DNA of 64,000 bases from Mycetocola saprophilus (GCF_000718085.1 NZ_JOEC01000005.1:61593-125592), one strand, 5' to 3'; shown: positions 31,701-40,343, numbered from the stretch's first letter. Translations and numbers: made by a program. Notes: generated from the letters alone by a model not told the origin.

Positions 31701-34700
31701 ACCCTCGGCGTGACCGGCGTGTATGACGGCCAGAACATCTCCGGCTCGGCCTTCGCCGATATCTCGCTCGCGAACCAGCCGCCGGGAGTCAAGGTCTTCA
31801 AGGACGCCAGCGCCGCCAACGTGGTGCTGCCGAACCTGGCCGAGGTGCCCGAGGGCAAGTTCCCCGTGGTGACCTACCGGGTCGCGGCGATCAACAACTC
31901 CACCGCCGCCGCATCCTTCATCCGGGTCACCGACCCCACGATGTGTACGCTGGACAACTGCATTACCGATTCCCAGCGACCGGACTCGGTGATGTTTGGC
32001 ACGAAGGCGTCGGACTACGATCCGGCGACCAACCCGTTTGAGCTGATGAACCTGCGTAAGCTCACCTTCACGCTGCCCGTCGGGCAGGCGGACCCCAACG
32101 CCTCGACCGTGCAGCTGTGGAAGCGGGATGCCGCCGGCACGCTGAGCATCGACACCGTGAGTGTGGCCCAGGCGGGTGCGCTGAGCGCCGCCGCCCTGGC
32201 CGACGTGGTGGGTGTGAGCGTGCTCTACCAGGGGACCAACCCCAAGCAGGATGGTGGGTCGCTGCTCACCGGAACCCTGGACCCCAAGAACATTCCCGGG
32301 TCCAAGAACGTGATGCTGATGAGCGTGGAGACCCAGGTTCGGGCCCACGATCGCAGCACCGGTGCGCTGGTGACCCCGGCGTCGGTGGAGCGTTCGGTGG
32401 TGGCCAACACCAGCACCGCGCAGAGCTACGATCCGGTGCTCTACCCGAGCCGAGCCGGAACCGACGCGGCCTCGGCCGAGGTCAAGCTGCTGGATGGTGA
32501 GCTTCGGGTGAGCGCCACCAAGAGGATCGCCCCGGCCGCGCTGACCGAGGTGAAAAAGGGCGACCCGGTGACCCTGACCCTGGGTGCCGCCTCGAAGGAC
32601 AAGGCAGGCGTCGAGTCGACCGTGTCCAGCCGCAAGGTTGTGATTGAGGACACCACGGACGCGTTCTGGAACGCCTATGCGCTGCAGCGCCTGGTCCCGA
32701 ACCAGATCGTCAAGCCCAACGGGGCCGACCGCGTGCAGGTGGATATCCGAACCGGTCTGGGTGCGGACGCCGTCTGGCACCTGGGCACCCCGGCCGCGGC
32801 CGCCACGCTGCCCGCCGATGTGAGCGATCCGCAGACGGCATCGGGGATCCGATTTACGTTCACCAACTCCGCTGGACGGTCCTTCTCGACCACCGCGCCT
32901 CCGGCCATCTGGAGCGCGAGTGCGGTGCTGAACCTCGGCCTGCGCACGCAGACGCTGGATGGTCAGACAATCGACTTCGCCAAGAAGAACACCATCACCA
33001 ATACGGCGAGCGTCGAGTCCAGCTACAACTACGCCCCGGGGACTCCCGTGGTGTACAACCCGGCCACGGACAAGGCCCAGGCCCCGATCGAGACCGGACC
33101 CGGTCGCCGCTCGCTGAGCCTGAGCAAGACCCCGGCCCAGCAGATTGTGCGGGTGGACGACGCGAACCTGTGGACGCTGAGCTTCACCAACTCGAATGAG
33201 TCGTTCCTCAACATCACCCAGGTCGAGGATCGGCTGCCCGAATTCCTCAAGTGGGACGAGGAGAACCCGACCTTCGCGACCTCGGCCAACGGGCTGCTCT
33301 CGACCCAGGTCAAGACCGCGTTTGATCCCGAGACCCGTAAGATCACCTTCACCTGGCCGAGCGATAAGAACCGGATGGCCCCGGGGGAGAAGTTCACGAT
33401 CACGCTGAACCTCGCCCTGCAGGCGGGACTTCCGCAGGGAGGCCAGGCCACCAACGCGCTCGTGGTCACCACCGTTCAGGACCTGGATTCCTGCTCGCGC
33501 GGTGCCAACCAGGGCGCCGTTGATGGGCTGGCACCCAACCAGTGCGGTACCACCAACTTCGTCAAGCAGCAGGCGGGTGCGCTGTTCCAGATCAGCAAGA
33601 GCGTCAAGGGCGAGCTGGCCGACCCCGAGAAGAAGCTGACCTCCGGGGCAACCAACCGGGTGTCCGCCGACCGCGTGTGCACCCCGGATGCCGAGGGCTA
33701 CTACGGTGCCGACTGCGTGGCCAACACCGTGGTGGGTGCCACCGACGGCTGGAAGCTGCGGATGATCAACACCGGTGACACCTCGCTGACCACGGCGACG
33801 ATCCTGGACATCCTGCCGTTCGCCGGGGACAAGAACCTCGTCGCCGGCGACAGCCGTGGCTCGACCTACCGCCCGATGTTTGATGGAGCCTTCGGTGTGA
33901 AGCTGCGTGAGGGTGCCCCCGCGGGCACCACCATGCGCTGGGAGATCACCACCGATCCGCGTGCGCGGGTGTGTGTGGGCGATGGAACCGGGTGGAAGGA
34001 TGATCCCACCTGTAAGTCGGCCACCTGGCGGGTGATTGCTCCGGGTACCGTCCTCACCGACGCCGAGGCCACCGCGGTGTCGGCGATCCGGGTGACCCTG
34101 GACTTCTCCCGGGTGACCGGCGGGCTTGCCCCCGGTAAGGAGGCCGGCGTGAACTTCCAGACCATCAACGTGCCCGACTCCGCCGACCACGTCGGTGGTG
34201 CCCACGTGGACCTGAGTACCGCGAGCCGTGTGGCCGACGTGGCGATCAACCAGCCGGCCGCCCAGGGTGTCTTCGCGGGTGGTCAGACCCAGTCGCGGGC
34301 GTCCAAGTCGGTGGGAGTTCGAATCGCCACCGGCGTGCTGCCGCTGGCCAAGAACTTCACCGGTGATGCGGCGAAGTATGCGCCCGGTCTGGCCTCGGCG
34401 GACGTGTCCTGCCGGGTACCCAGCGGACGCACCGACGCCGCCGGTCGCGCCCAGATGATGTCGCTGAAGCTGGCCGATACCGGCAAGGTGCTCTTCACCA
34501 ACACCAACCGTTTCGCCACCGTGTTCACCGGGCTGCCGCTGGGTGCCCTGTGTGACGTGAGCGAATCCGGTGACCGGGGTCTCTTCGGAGAGACCGATCG
34601 CTCGGGTGGGGTGAAGGACATTCAGATCCTCGCCGGTGCGGCCTCGGTCCGGCCCACCGTGGCCCTGGAAAACCGCTACGACATGACCAGCCTGAAGGTC

Positions 34701-36290
34701 ACCAAGAAGATTGACACCCTGGCCGATCCGGCGATCTTCACCAACTTCTCGTTCGACTTTGCCCTCAGCTGCACCGCGGCCGTGAGCAAGATCCCGGTGA
34801 CCTGGAATGGAGAGGAGACCGTCAGGTTCTCCCTCACTCCGGGGGATGCCGAGCACACCGAGCTCTCCCATGAGGTCACCGGAATCCCGGTGGGCGCCAA
34901 GTGTGAGCTGACCGAGACCGATCCTCGAGGTGCCCAGCACACCACCATCACGCAGAACGGGCGAACGATCTCCGAGACCGATGCCGCGGCACCGACCGAG
35001 CCCGTCGCCACCCCGCGCGCGGTGTTCACCGCGGCGGCGGCGGATTCGCAGAACGAGCTCGAGGTTGCCAACAACATCGAGGTAACCAACCGCTTCGACA
35101 CCGGAAGGCTCTCGATCTTCAAGGCCCTGGCCGGTGCCGGAAAGGACACCTACGGCCAGGCCGAGGGAACCCACCTCACCGCCGCGGTCACCTGCACCTA
35201 CGGAACCAACCCGGTGCAGACCCTGTTCGAGGAGACGGTTGCGATCACCGCGGGCGAGGCCACCGAGATCGAGCGTGACTTCCCGCTGGGAACCGCGTGC
35301 GAGATCACCGAGGTGAACACCGGTGGGGCGACCCACACGGACAACCCCGAGGCCGGGTCGGTCATCATCACGGGTAACGCGGTCACCGCGGACATCACCA
35401 ACCACTTCGACGTGGGATCCCTGGAGATCGTGAAGGAGCGCACCGGCAGCGGCGTGGACGCCTTCGGCCAGGGGACCTACACCGCGGCGGTGGTCTGCAC
35501 CTGGCAGCGCGACGGTGACACCCTCACCGCCCCGCTGGCGGACGGTGGCATCGTGACCCTGGGTCCGGACAACAACTACCGGGCCGAGCTCACCGGGATC
35601 CTGATCGGTGCCCACTGCACCGTGACCGAAACCGACGCGGGCCTGGCAACCGCCGTGGCCTACGCGCCCGAGGATGGAACGGTGACCATTACCGATCCCG
35701 ATTCCGAGCAGGACACCGCGCGGGTGGTTATCACCAACACGTTCACCACCGGGTCCCTGGAGATTCGCAAGAGCGTGCAGGCGCCGCTGGCGGTAACCAA
35801 CGGTGAGGTGACCTACACGATCGATGTCACCAACACCGGCGAGATCGAGGCCACCGACGTTCCGGTTACCGACGTGCTGCCCGCCGGGGCCACCTTCCTG
35901 CGGGCCCCGCAGGGCACCTTCGCCAACGGTGAGGTGCGCTGGAGCCTGGAGAAGCTGGCGTCGGGGGCGAGCGTGAGCCTGAGCGTGACCGTCGCGTTTG
36001 CCCAGCCCGGAACGTTCGAGAACTGTGCCAGCCTGGTCACCCCGACCGGGCCCTGGGCGGACACGATCGTACACAACCCCGGTACGGACAAGAACGAGTC
36101 CTGCGTGAGTGTGACCGTGGTTCCGGGGAACCCGAACACCCCGCCGAGCGGCGGTAACACCGTGATTCCGGGGCTGCCGGACACCGGATCCGATCTTCGA
36201 GGGATCCTGGGCGGCACGTTGCTGCTGCTGTTGGCCGGCGCCGCGGTAATCTGGTTGGCACGTCGCGAACGCAACTCGAACGCGGCCTAG
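28758..36290 (+). CDS. giant LPDTG-anchored surface adhesin with DUF11/DUF5979-like repeats
   Basis: 2510 aa. GGAGA precedes ATG 28758; the signal peptide ends near LPALAAGDQ. The body is a series of beta-sandwich repeats of the DUF11/conserved-repeat type (TYQIRVTCDEGDCTDAVLTD; WTLSFTNSNESFLNITQVED). From about 1975 come three DUF5979-like repeats, each opening like GSLEIVKERTG (about 1975, 2115, 2220), then a final DUF11 unit at about 2331-2440 (VTYTIDVTNTGEIEATDVPV). The C terminus has LPDTG at about 2472, a membrane helix and ARRERNSNAA, a sortase signal. Such proteins are wall-linked stalks or fimbria-like adhesins; Lys/Asn/Glu isopeptide bonds are likely. Ligand unknown. It is alone, with no sortase beside it. 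Confidence 0.88.
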   Translation: MLGRKRRYLARHKTVQSRGFTPWSRTMAIVATGVSALLVAGSLGTLPALAAGDQKPQYLGVEKSVSAGAGDQKSVTLKPGDEFTYQIRVTCDEGDCTDAVLTDNLPAGLAGFEVLEVGATDAKVSLTGVKPGQVLGTAETLTGTFGFPIPSGGTGLPDQGSVIISLKLRVPANLSPDWAFNGTAIQNTARATSTTARDVNSSASITVGIEKKTGIATTKTWAPANQQFKPGDTSTVTLGAGNTGNVGANQLSLQDPSGAVDGAPALAADNPFSIVDFQGFGPVTLAQGATQVAVDAYVFDGTSWKWVTGVPGPASAIALPTGVSAADVGGIRIRQIGADGSIVAGGSAGSIALQVAQRETTRTATPTSLVGGAKLTNKASGTVTYPDLDPVTTTATAPFEIGGLNVSVGAGKTIDPSKIPAGGTARAHVTGANTSNGPLSTLVLSDLDYFSQSLAFGGFSEGITYPQGATAGTVTWVYDDRSTEVVPFASGASPAVPAGKVVTGFILTFTGTIAKDAQTAADYLIKPAVDFVNAETGKVSTKNNLKVTGKNAAGEASQNASAPLDIHFPKVDLDLKKTVTPGYPVEPGALVTTALEATTRTGTELVPSTKIVITDEWTTGDKTTNFWEAHNPVRVAPTLIPANTSLTVEYKDASGVWRTLTGTPTAAVPSANNFSADLPRDAVGVRYTFTNPDGFAQGVILKPYTTFEARQTLRGTENTPTAVPAQNPKPTTYTNTATTQATAERPGLPTITSDTKKSQATAQIQIRTDDGSGIPGPLVSKGWFDITKTNNKVGILNAQSSDHVLTKLGWGVTRTGFSSVALNEPNGGENTPESTVFQAFDLVGIGAVSRATDPALRWDRVSKVELFDGTAWTEVKPAGGSWMNAAGFIGYQLTDAERAGTTGLRITVVPDVDARTKSTDPLAPPVNSGITTSGGVTASRIIPVEWKLRNVLRVIPADNPDKRWVDQRAPFNLPATGSIRNTLGVTGVYDGQNISGSAFADISLANQPPGVKVFKDASAANVVLPNLAEVPEGKFPVVTYRVAAINNSTAAASFIRVTDPTMCTLDNCITDSQRPDSVMFGTKASDYDPATNPFELMNLRKLTFTLPVGQADPNASTVQLWKRDAAGTLSIDTVSVAQAGALSAAALADVVGVSVLYQGTNPKQDGGSLLTGTLDPKNIPGSKNVMLMSVETQVRAHDRSTGALVTPASVERSVVANTSTAQSYDPVLYPSRAGTDAASAEVKLLDGELRVSATKRIAPAALTEVKKGDPVTLTLGAASKDKAGVESTVSSRKVVIEDTTDAFWNAYALQRLVPNQIVKPNGADRVQVDIRTGLGADAVWHLGTPAAAATLPADVSDPQTASGIRFTFTNSAGRSFSTTAPPAIWSASAVLNLGLRTQTLDGQTIDFAKKNTITNTASVESSYNYAPGTPVVYNPATDKAQAPIETGPGRRSLSLSKTPAQQIVRVDDANLWTLSFTNSNESFLNITQVEDRLPEFLKWDEENPTFATSANGLLSTQVKTAFDPETRKITFTWPSDKNRMAPGEKFTITLNLALQAGLPQGGQATNALVVTTVQDLDSCSRGANQGAVDGLAPNQCGTTNFVKQQAGALFQISKSVKGELADPEKKLTSGATNRVSADRVCTPDAEGYYGADCVANTVVGATDGWKLRMINTGDTSLTTATILDILPFAGDKNLVAGDSRGSTYRPMFDGAFGVKLREGAPAGTTMRWEITTDPRARVCVGDGTGWKDDPTCKSATWRVIAPGTVLTDAEATAVSAIRVTLDFSRVTGGLAPGKEAGVNFQTINVPDSADHVGGAHVDLSTASRVADVAINQPAAQGVFAGGQTQSRASKSVGVRIATGVLPLAKNFTGDAAKYAPGLASADVSCRVPSGRTDAAGRAQMMSLKLADTGKVLFTNTNRFATVFTGLPLGALCDVSESGDRGLFGETDRSGGVKDIQILAGAASVRPTVALENRYDMTSLKVTKKIDTLADPAIFTNFSFDFALSCTAAVSKIPVTWNGEETVRFSLTPGDAEHTELSHEVTGIPVGAKCELTETDPRGAQHTTITQNGRTISETDAAAPTEPVATPRAVFTAAAADSQNELEVANNIEVTNRFDTGRLSIFKALAGAGKDTYGQAEGTHLTAAVTCTYGTNPVQTLFEETVAITAGEATEIERDFPLGTACEITEVNTGGATHTDNPEAGSVIITGNAVTADITNHFDVGSLEIVKERTGSGVDAFGQGTYTAAVVCTWQRDGDTLTAPLADGGIVTLGPDNNYRAELTGILIGAHCTVTETDAGLATAVAYAPEDGTVTITDPDSEQDTARVVITNTFTTGSLEIRKSVQAPLAVTNGEVTYTIDVTNTGEIEATDVPVTDVLPAGATFLRAPQGTFANGEVRWSLEKLASGASVSLSVTVAFAQPGTFENCASLVTPTGPWADTIVHNPGTDKNESCVSVTVVPGNPNTPPSGGNTVIPGLPDTGSDLRGILGGTLLLLLAGAAVIWLARRERNSNAA

Positions 36291-36301
36291 CCAGGCAACG
36301 A

Positions 36302-36338
36302 CGCACGGGCGGACGGGGTTTCCCCATCCGTCCGTGCG
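36302..36338 (+). terminator. hairpin terminator after adhesin gene
   Basis: CGCACGGGCGGACGGGG and CCCCATCCGTCCGTGCG form a 17-bp stem with two G-U pairs around TTT, followed by GTCTTT. Confidence 0.85.
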
Positions 36339-36515
36339 GTCTTTCGGGGGTTTTCTCCCAGTAAATGTACAAAGAAGCCTGGCAGCATGATGTGATTCTT
36401 ACGTGCCGCAGTGTCGTGGGTTCTCGATGCGGATACGTCGCGCGCGGGCCCCGGTCGCCCGGCATCCGGAATCCTCACACACGTTCCGTCACCCAGTCCT
36501 CCCGAAAGGCCCGCT

Positions 36516-37841
36516 TTGAGTAGCTCCCGTCAACGCCCCTCCCGCGTGCCCGCGGTCAGGCACGGTCAGTTGCGTCGATCAACCCCGTGGATTTCCGCGG
36601 CCAAGATCGTGGCCGGCGCGCTCGCCGTGGTGTTGGTGAGCGGGGCGAGCGTGGGAGCCTACGCGGTGTGGGACGTGGTGTCCTCGATCAAGCCCTCGGT
36701 GGACCTCGGTAAGGAGTCACCCCCACCCAAGTCGATCGATTCGATCGAGGGCGGTGTCAACCTCCTGTTGGTGGGAAGCGATTCGCGTCAGGGGCAGGAT
36801 CCCGCGCTCTTTGGTGACCCCACCAAGGAAACCGGCGTGCTCAACGATGTGACCATGCTGCTGCATATTTCCGAGGACCACAGCGCCGCGACCGTGGTGA
36901 GCTTCCCCCGGGACATGTTTGTGCCGATTCCCTCGTGCCCCAAGCCCGAGGGTGGCACCTACCCGGCGATGTCCTCGCAGAAGATCAACACGACCCTGGG
37001 CTATGGCGGCCTGGCGTGCACGGTCAAGACCGTGGAGGCCCTGACCGGACTCGACATTCCCTACGCGGCCGAGGTGCAGTTCAGCGGTGTGATCGAGCTC
37101 TCGAACGCCGTGGGTGGCGTGGAAGTGTGTGTGGCCAAGGGCATTTCCGATCCCTATACCGGCACCTTCCTGGATGCGGGCAACCACACCCTGCAGGGTC
37201 TGGCGGCGCTGCAGTTCCTGCGCACCCGACACGGCGTGGGTGATGGGTCCGACCTCGGCCGGATCAGCAATCAGCAGGTGTTCCTGTCCTCGCTGGTGCG
37301 CACCCTGCAGTCCAGCAACACGCTTTCCGACCCCACCAAGCTGTTCTCGATCGCCAAGGCCGCGGTGAGCAATATGACGCTCTCCACCAGCCTGAACGAC
37401 GTCAACACGATGGTGCAGATCGCCCTGGCGCTGAAGAACATTCCGCTGGACCAGATCGTGTTTGTGCAGTACCCCAACGCGATCGTTGACAAGCCCGGCC
37501 ATAACGGTGTTGAGCCGCTGCCGGGTCCGGCCAAGACCCTGTTCGACGCGATCAAGGCCGACCAGCACATCAGCCTGACCGGTGGAACCGGCCTGGGATC
37601 GGTGACCGAGCCTCCCGCGGGCGGAACGGAAACCCCGGCGGCCCCGCCTGCCGGTGGATCCCAGACTCCGGCCGCGCCCCCGGCCGGTGGATCTCAGACC
37701 CCGGCAGCCCCGCCCGCCGGTGGTTCCTCCACAACCCCGACCGATCCGTCGGCCCCGCCCGCCGTGGTGGAACTGCCGTCTACGGTGACCGGTCAGAGCG
37801 CCGGCGAGCAGACCTGCTCGGCCGGAAATAAGCGCAAGTAG
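36516..37841 (+). CDS. LytR-CpsA-Psr (LCP) family wall-polymer ligase
   Basis: 441 aa from TTG 36516, chosen because GAAAGG lies 6 nt upstream; an earlier in-frame ATG at 36411 has no ribosome site. A basic cytosolic tail and one membrane helix (IVAGALAVVLVSGASVGAYAVW) lead to the extracellular LCP domain: LLLVGSDSRQG, NDVTMLLHI, VVSFPRDMFVP and FLRTRHGVGDGSDLGRISNQQ carry the Asp/Arg residues that bind the polyprenyl pyrophosphate. These enzymes link teichoic acids or other glycopolymers to peptidoglycan. The C terminus is a Pro/Ala-rich wall spacer with 10-residue repeats. Confidence 0.92.
   Translation: MSSSRQRPSRVPAVRHGQLRRSTPWISAAKIVAGALAVVLVSGASVGAYAVWDVVSSIKPSVDLGKESPPPKSIDSIEGGVNLLLVGSDSRQGQDPALFGDPTKETGVLNDVTMLLHISEDHSAATVVSFPRDMFVPIPSCPKPEGGTYPAMSSQKINTTLGYGGLACTVKTVEALTGLDIPYAAEVQFSGVIELSNAVGGVEVCVAKGISDPYTGTFLDAGNHTLQGLAALQFLRTRHGVGDGSDLGRISNQQVFLSSLVRTLQSSNTLSDPTKLFSIAKAAVSNMTLSTSLNDVNTMVQIALALKNIPLDQIVFVQYPNAIVDKPGHNGVEPLPGPAKTLFDAIKADQHISLTGGTGLGSVTEPPAGGTETPAAPPAGGSQTPAAPPAGGSQTPAAPPAGGSSTTPTDPSAPPAVVELPSTVTGQSAGEQTCSAGNKRK
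37609..37740 (+). repeat. 30-bp coding repeats in LCP gene (TPAAPPAGGS units)
   Basis: Three tandem TPAAPPAGGS units plus a degenerate first one encode a flexible Pro-rich linker. Near-identical DNA makes the copy number prone to change. Confidence 0.8.
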
Positions 37842-37948
37842 TCCCTTCCCGAGGGGCAATCGGAAATTTTCCCCGCCTTTTTCGCGCGTGGATTCGGCGC
37901 GGCGGCAAGGTTCCGATATGCTTGCAACGTACCTCGCTCGCGAGGTAA

Positions 37949-38038
37949 GGAGACGTCGCATAGTGGCCTAGTGCACCACCCTGCTAAGGTGGAGTCCCCC
38001 TAAGGGGACCGCGGGTTCAAATCCCGCCGTCTCCGCCA
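37949..38038 (+). tRNA. tRNA-Ser(GCT)
   Basis: The anticodon stem CCACC/GGTGG encloses CTGCTAA with anticodon GCT. There is a long variable arm (GTCCCCCTAAGGGGAC), T-arm GCGGGTTCAAATCCCGC, acceptor GGAGACG/CGTCTCC and encoded CCA. It reads AGC/AGU codons. TATGCT about 30 bp upstream may be its -10 box. A prophage integrase begins 76 bp downstream, so the 3' half is the likely attachment site. Confidence 0.95.
38008..38038 (+). other. probable attL core in tRNA-Ser(GCT) 3' end
   Basis: The T-arm and acceptor end of this tRNA directly adjoin a tyrosine integrase, the usual layout of a tRNA-integrated prophage. The tRNA stays intact. The matching attR is not within the window, so core limits are a guess. 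Confidence 0.6.
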
Positions 38039-38050
38039 GTAAACACAAGG

Positions 38051-38105
38051 AATAGCCGCCCACATGTTGACACGGAGTCAAAATCCGTTGACATGGGCGG
38101 CTATT
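38051..38105. repeat. 12-bp inverted repeat and TTGACA repeats before integrase
   Basis: AATAGCCGCCCA (38051-38062) and TGGGCGGCTATT (38094-38105) are perfect inverted arms. Between them lie two copies of TTGACA (38067-38072 and 38088-38093) and TTGAC-ACGGA-GTCAA. It could be integrase arm-binding DNA, an operator, or a hairpin that ends tRNA transcription. Confidence 0.5.
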
Positions 38106-38113
38106 CTTTTGGC

Positions 38114-39235
38114 ATGGCAAGCATTCGAAAGCGCGTCCAAAAGAACGGCGCGGTATCCCTGGCGGTCCTGTGGCGTGACCCCGAGACGGGTAAGCAAACC
38201 AGCGTCACCGTAGCCACAATGGACGCCGCCGAGACGCTAAAACGCCTCCTGGACGCAAATGGGCAGAGTTTTTCCGCCGCTGAACGCATCCTCGAAAGCA
38301 ACGCGCGAAAAACCCCGCTCGTCATAGACATGCTCGACAAGCACCTGCAGCTCCTCACGAAGCCAAGCGCTGGGACGATCGCTGGATACCGGTCTATTAT
38401 CGAGCACCACCTGAAAGACTCCCTCGGGGCACTTCCCGTTGACGTGGTCAACGAAGAACATCTCGCGTCGTGGATCAAAGCCGAGGTAGCTGCTGGCATG
38501 TCTCGTAAGACCATCGCGAATGCGATCGGTTTGCTGTCCAGTGCCTTCAAAATGGCCGTACGCAAGAACTGGCGCGGCGACAACCCGTGCGAGCTGGTTT
38601 CGCTCCCGAATGAGCAGCGCGGTGGCCGCCGGGCGACTTTCCTTACTCGCGATGAATACACCCTGCTGGCCGAACACCTTCCGGAAAGACACAGGCTGCT
38701 AGCCGAGTTCCTGGTGTCCACTGGCCTCCGATTCAGCGAGGCGACCGCGCTAACTTGGGAAGACCTGGACCTCACCGGACGAGTCCCGCTCGTCCGAGTG
38801 GACAAGGCATGGAAGCGCGACGAGCGTCGCGGGTTCTTCCTCGGGTCAACCAAGAGCTCGCCCAGCGACCGAGAAGTATCCCTACCGCTGGACCTCGTGG
38901 AGAAGCTCGCAAAAGCCCCGCGCCCGCACGCTCTCGTTTTCCCCAACCAGAGCGGACATCAGCTGCGCACTTCGACATTCCATCAACACGGCTGGCAACA
39001 CGCAGTCCGTGACGCAGGAAAGGCCGGCCTCACAAAGAAGCCCCGCCCCCATGACCTCCGGCACACTCACGCATCTTGGCTACTCAACGCCGGCGTCTCA
39101 ATCTATGTTGTTTCCAGGCGACTGGGGCATGCCGATATCGGGATAACCACGTCAGTGTACGGGCACATCATGCCGGCCGCCTTCCAAGAGGCTGCGACCG
39201 TCACCAATTCGCTCATGCGAGGGGACGCTAGCTAG
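38114..39235 (+). CDS. int: phage tyrosine integrase
   Basis: 373 aa. An N-terminal SAM-like core-binding domain (about 60-150) precedes the catalytic domain, with Arg in STGLRFSEATALTWEDL, the HDLRHTHASWLLNAG box, and RRLGHADIGITTSVYGH with the nucleophile Tyr. It catalyses site-specific recombination between attP and the tRNA gene. The start is ATG 38114; TATTCT lies 6 nt upstream, so the mRNA may be leaderless. It points into the prophage, opposite to all structural genes. Confidence 0.93.
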   Translation: MASIRKRVQKNGAVSLAVLWRDPETGKQTSVTVATMDAAETLKRLLDANGQSFSAAERILESNARKTPLVIDMLDKHLQLLTKPSAGTIAGYRSIIEHHLKDSLGALPVDVVNEEHLASWIKAEVAAGMSRKTIANAIGLLSSAFKMAVRKNWRGDNPCELVSLPNEQRGGRRATFLTRDEYTLLAEHLPERHRLLAEFLVSTGLRFSEATALTWEDLDLTGRVPLVRVDKAWKRDERRGFFLGSTKSSPSDREVSLPLDLVEKLAKAPRPHALVFPNQSGHQLRTSTFHQHGWQHAVRDAGKAGLTKKPRPHDLRHTHASWLLNAGVSIYVVSRRLGHADIGITTSVYGHIMPAAFQEAATVTNSLMRGDAS

Positions 39236-39301
39236 GGGCTCTCGAGCCCGGTGCCCAGACGAGGGGTTTTAATGGTCGCCGGCCGCCGCTACACTGTGGG
39301 C

Positions 39302-39718
39302 ATGACTTCGAAGATTCTTCCCGTGCTGGCGATCGTCGGCGCGCTCGCGCTCACCGGCTGCGCAAGCGGCGAATCGCCTGAACAGGCAGCCCCTTCGCCA
39401 ACCGAGACCGTGCGTGAGATTTCAGCCTCTACCGATGTCGCCAGCCTGGAAGACGCTGTCACCTGGGCGACCAGCCTCGAGCTCAAAGATGCTTCGTCGC
39501 GCTCCGACGTTTCAGTGCGCGCCATGACGCTAGTCGATTGGGCACGGAAGGACTTGGAGAACAAGCTGACCACGGCCGAGATGTCTGATGTTCGTATTCG
39601 CGGCATGCGCATTTCCATGGACGTTCTGGACCTGCCAACCGAAGGCGAGATTACTCCGGGGCTCGTGGCAGCGAACGAAGACCTCCACGACCTGGCCGTT
39701 GAGCTTGGTCGTAAGTAG
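39302..39718 (+). CDS. prophage lipoprotein (moron candidate)
   Basis: 138 aa. The signal MTSKILPVLAIVGALALTGC has a lipobox with Cys20, so the protein is anchored to the outer face of the membrane. The mature part is acidic, helical and Ser/Thr-rich near the lipid; no family recognised. TACACT lies exactly 6 nt before the ATG (leaderless). Sitting between integrase and lysis genes, with its own promoter and terminator, it is probably expressed in the lysogen; superinfection exclusion is a common role of such lipoproteins (inference). Confidence 0.75.
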   Translation: MTSKILPVLAIVGALALTGCASGESPEQAAPSPTETVREISASTDVASLEDAVTWATSLELKDASSRSDVSVRAMTLVDWARKDLENKLTTAEMSDVRIRGMRISMDVLDLPTEGEITPGLVAANEDLHDLAVELGRK

Positions 39719-39732
39719 GCGTTAAACGCAGA

Positions 39733-39770
39733 AAAGGTGGGGCGACTCTTTCGAGAGCCGCCCCACCTTT
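39733..39770. terminator. bidirectional terminator between lipoprotein and lysis genes
   Basis: AAAGGTGGGGCGACTCT / AGAGCCGCCCCACCTTT with a TTCG loop is a 17-bp stem with one mismatch, flanked by A and T runs on both sides. It serves the rightward lipoprotein gene and the leftward late operon. Confidence 0.85.
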
Positions 39771-39771
39771 G

Positions 39772-40080
39772 TTATTCGCCGCGCGGGGTGGACCCGAACG
39801 GGGTCCAGCGGCGCAGCCACTCGTCTACCGCGGGAATGGCCATGACCCGGGAAATGGTCGCGGCTACCGTGGTGATGAGCGCGGCCACGCCCGCGAGCCA
39901 CAACCGCAGCCCTGCCGGCAAGCTCTCGCCGGCCTCGGCGAGGACCGCCTGGATGATCTCGGGCAGGATCGCGACCAGGCCGATCAGGGCCGGGATACCG
40001 ACCGCAAGGGCGGTGCGGAGTGCTCGCTGGTTCTTGAACCAGATTTCCCCGGACGGGGTTTCTACTGCGTGACGGGCCAT
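39772..40080 (-). CDS. small two-helix membrane protein, putative holin
   Basis: 102 aa. Two hydrophobic helices (ALRTALAVGIPALIGLVAIL and LWLAGVAALITTVAATISRV) are joined by an acidic amphipathic loop. AAGGAG precedes ATG 40080. It is the last gene of the late operon, immediately after the endolysin and another membrane protein, the usual position of a holin that opens the membrane for lysis. It overlaps the upstream gene by one base (TAATG). Confidence 0.65.
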   Translation of the reverse strand: MARHAVETPSGEIWFKNQRALRTALAVGIPALIGLVAILPEIIQAVLAEAGESLPAGLRLWLAGVAALITTVAATISRVMAIPAVDEWLRRWTPFGSTPRGE

Positions 40081-40343
40081 TACAAGGCTCCTTCTGGGAT
40101 AGGGGGCGGGGGCGGCGGGGAGCCGCGGTAGATGTGGTCGATCAGCGCTCGGTTGTAGTTCCACAGGATCGTGTTGCGGCGCGACAGCGCGTCAACGCGG
40201 GCCTCGAGCGTGGTGATGCGGGTGTGGTCGGTGTTGCGGCGGCCGCCGCGGGAGTTGAGCCAAGCCCCGGCCCACGCCCCGGATGCCGCGATCGCGGCGA
40301 TCACGATGGGCGCGAGCCAGGCGGGGACTTCTACCTCCGGCAC
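40080..40343 (-). CDS. small membrane protein with coiled coil, lysis cassette
   Basis: 87 aa. One N-terminal helix (WLAPIVIAAIAASGAWAGAW), then a basic loop and a short coiled coil (ITTLEARVDALSRRNTILWNYN), ending in a Pro-rich tail. Proteins of this shape are common beside actinophage endolysins and may assist holin timing. The start is GTG directly after the endolysin stop. No enzymatic motif. Confidence 0.6.
   Translation of the reverse strand: MPEVEVPAWLAPIVIAAIAASGAWAGAWLNSRGGRRNTDHTRITTLEARVDALSRRNTILWNYNRALIDHIYRGSPPPPPPIPEGAL

Noticed and set aside
31158..36074. 1638-codon open frame antisense to the adhesin gene
   Set aside because: Same cause: high-GC third positions remove stops on the opposite strand. 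No recognisable motifs.
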